From Bacteroidota bacterium (lineage in GTDB: Bacteria; Bacteroidota; Ignavibacteria; UBA10030; SZUA-254): 64,000 nucleotides of DNA. Made by a program: the position numbers and the translations under genes. The number at the start of each line of letters is the position of its first letter. The stretch's first letter is position 1. Location: assembly GCA_020056225.1 (NCBI GenBank), contig JAGVIE010000061.1:1-64000 (forward strand). The letters run 5' to 3'. Under the pieces are notes generated by a model. That model was not told the DNA's origin, did no database searches, and saw nothing but the letters and a program-made list of their open reading frames with translations. Positions 63,654 through 64,000 of this stretch are shown here, in pieces.

Positions 63654-64000
63654 TCAATTAAGTCGCTTTAATTCCACGAGATCAAAGCGGGCACTGCCAG
63701 AAGCTCTTTCACCGGCGCCTCCCGATAATTGAACTGCGAGTGTATCATTTGGTTGCAGAGAGATTGTGTCAATAATAGAGAGAGTCTGCCAACTCGTTGA
63801 GTTCGTTGAGATAGTTTTGGAACTCGTCCATTTGTTGTTCACGATACGACCCAGCAAGATACATGGATCCCACATATTAGCGAGGGTCAGATTCTTCATA
63901 GAGATAGTGAGTTTGTAGATCCCTGTTCCTGACTGGCCAGAAAGATAAGTTCTGGCACAAAATTGTTGAGGTATCCAACCTGGCACCAATTCAAGGGACC
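63654..64000 (-). CDS. C-terminal part of an unknown beta-sandwich protein (cut by window edge)
   Basis: The minus-strand frame stays open to the right edge and ends at 63654; about 115 residues are visible. The sequence is Ser/Thr/Asn-rich with alternating strands ('GIYKLTISMKNLTLANMW', 'DTLAVQLSGGAGERASG') and 'ARFDLVELKRL' at the very end, like a carbohydrate-binding or Ig-like module of a surface protein. The start is outside the window and the function is unknown. It is convergent with ptb. Confidence 0.65.
   Translation of the reverse strand, partial: SLELVPGWIPQQFCARTYLSGQSGTGIYKLTISMKNLTLANMWDPCILLGRIVNNKWTSSKTISTNSTSWQTLSIIDTISLQPNDTLAVQLSGGAGERASGSARFDLVELKRLN

Noticed and set aside
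1-64000. CRISPR arrays, tRNA and rRNA genes
   Set aside because: No regularly spaced repeats and no TTCGAATC-type T-arm with paired acceptor stem were found in any intergenic region.

Overview
The window looks like a chromosomal segment of an Ignavibacteria-like member of the Bacteroidota/Chlorobi side of the tree. The reasons are a T9SS-type C-terminal sorting domain on a secreted M1 peptidase, a porin-cytochrome conduit of multiheme proteins, an 11-gene nuo operon without nuoEFG, a Ptb/Buk pair behind a NuoEFG-like triad, and GGAG-type ribosome binding sites throughout. The lineage is inferred; no rRNA gene is present.

Layout. (1) Positions 364-13226 hold two operons for a divergent type IV filament or type II secretion-like machine: GspF/PilC, GspE/PilB, three pseudopilin-like small membrane proteins, PilT-like ATPase, a PilM-PilN-like fusion, a PilO-like protein, a short secretin and a large Ig-like lipoprotein. 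The first operon ends in a terminator at 5939-5979, the second starts from a promoter at 6014-6042, and a bidirectional terminator at 13252-13287 closes it. (2) Positions 13311-26205 (minus strand) hold a nearly complete heme pathway (hemA, C, D, E, H, Y-type oxidase, B, L) with a HemX/CcsA-like protein, a TerC-family protein, an alpha/beta hydrolase and an epimerase. Coproporphyrinogen oxidase is absent. (3) Positions 26390-28336 hold an M20 dipeptidase and a PduO-type cobalamin adenosyltransferase. (4) Positions 28583-28658 (minus) hold a small structured RNA with a near-consensus promoter and an intrinsic terminator, divergent from the nuo promoter. (5) Positions 28799-39779 hold nuoABCDHIJKLMN with one foreign-looking small gene between nuoL and nuoM. 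(6) Positions 39886-41997 hold a two-component system. (7) Positions 42114-45866 hold a porin, a 12-heme cytochrome and a 13-heme lipoprotein cytochrome, a likely outer-membrane electron conduit.

(8) Positions 46125-52314 hold a beta-decarboxylating dehydrogenase, an HMG-CoA-lyase-type enzyme, a class III CoA-transferase and a two-subunit aconitase/isopropylmalate-isomerase-type hydro-lyase. They are interrupted by a lipoprotein gene, a decayed copy of the CoA-transferase 3' end and a MITE-like palindromic element. (9) Position 52380 starts a T9SS-exported M1 peptidase, and 54553 a hemerythrin-like protein. (10) Positions 55118-63614 form a tight operon: a stand-alone RAM-domain protein, NuoE-like, NuoF-like with extra ferredoxin domain, a 1241-residue NuoG-like protein with an embedded GltD-type NAD(P)H:FAD module, butyrate kinase and phosphate acyltransferase. 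(11) A cut-off beta-sandwich protein lies on the minus strand at the right edge.

Taken together the genes suggest an organism with respiratory flexibility: heme and c-type cytochromes feeding an extracellular electron conduit, complex I, and a fermentative acyl-CoA branch coupled to a multi-cofactor NAD(P)H oxidoreductase. The best candidates for undescribed biology are the GltD-NuoG fusion complex, the small RNA at 28583-28658, the non-canonical filament system and the CoA-dependent hydroxyacid module.
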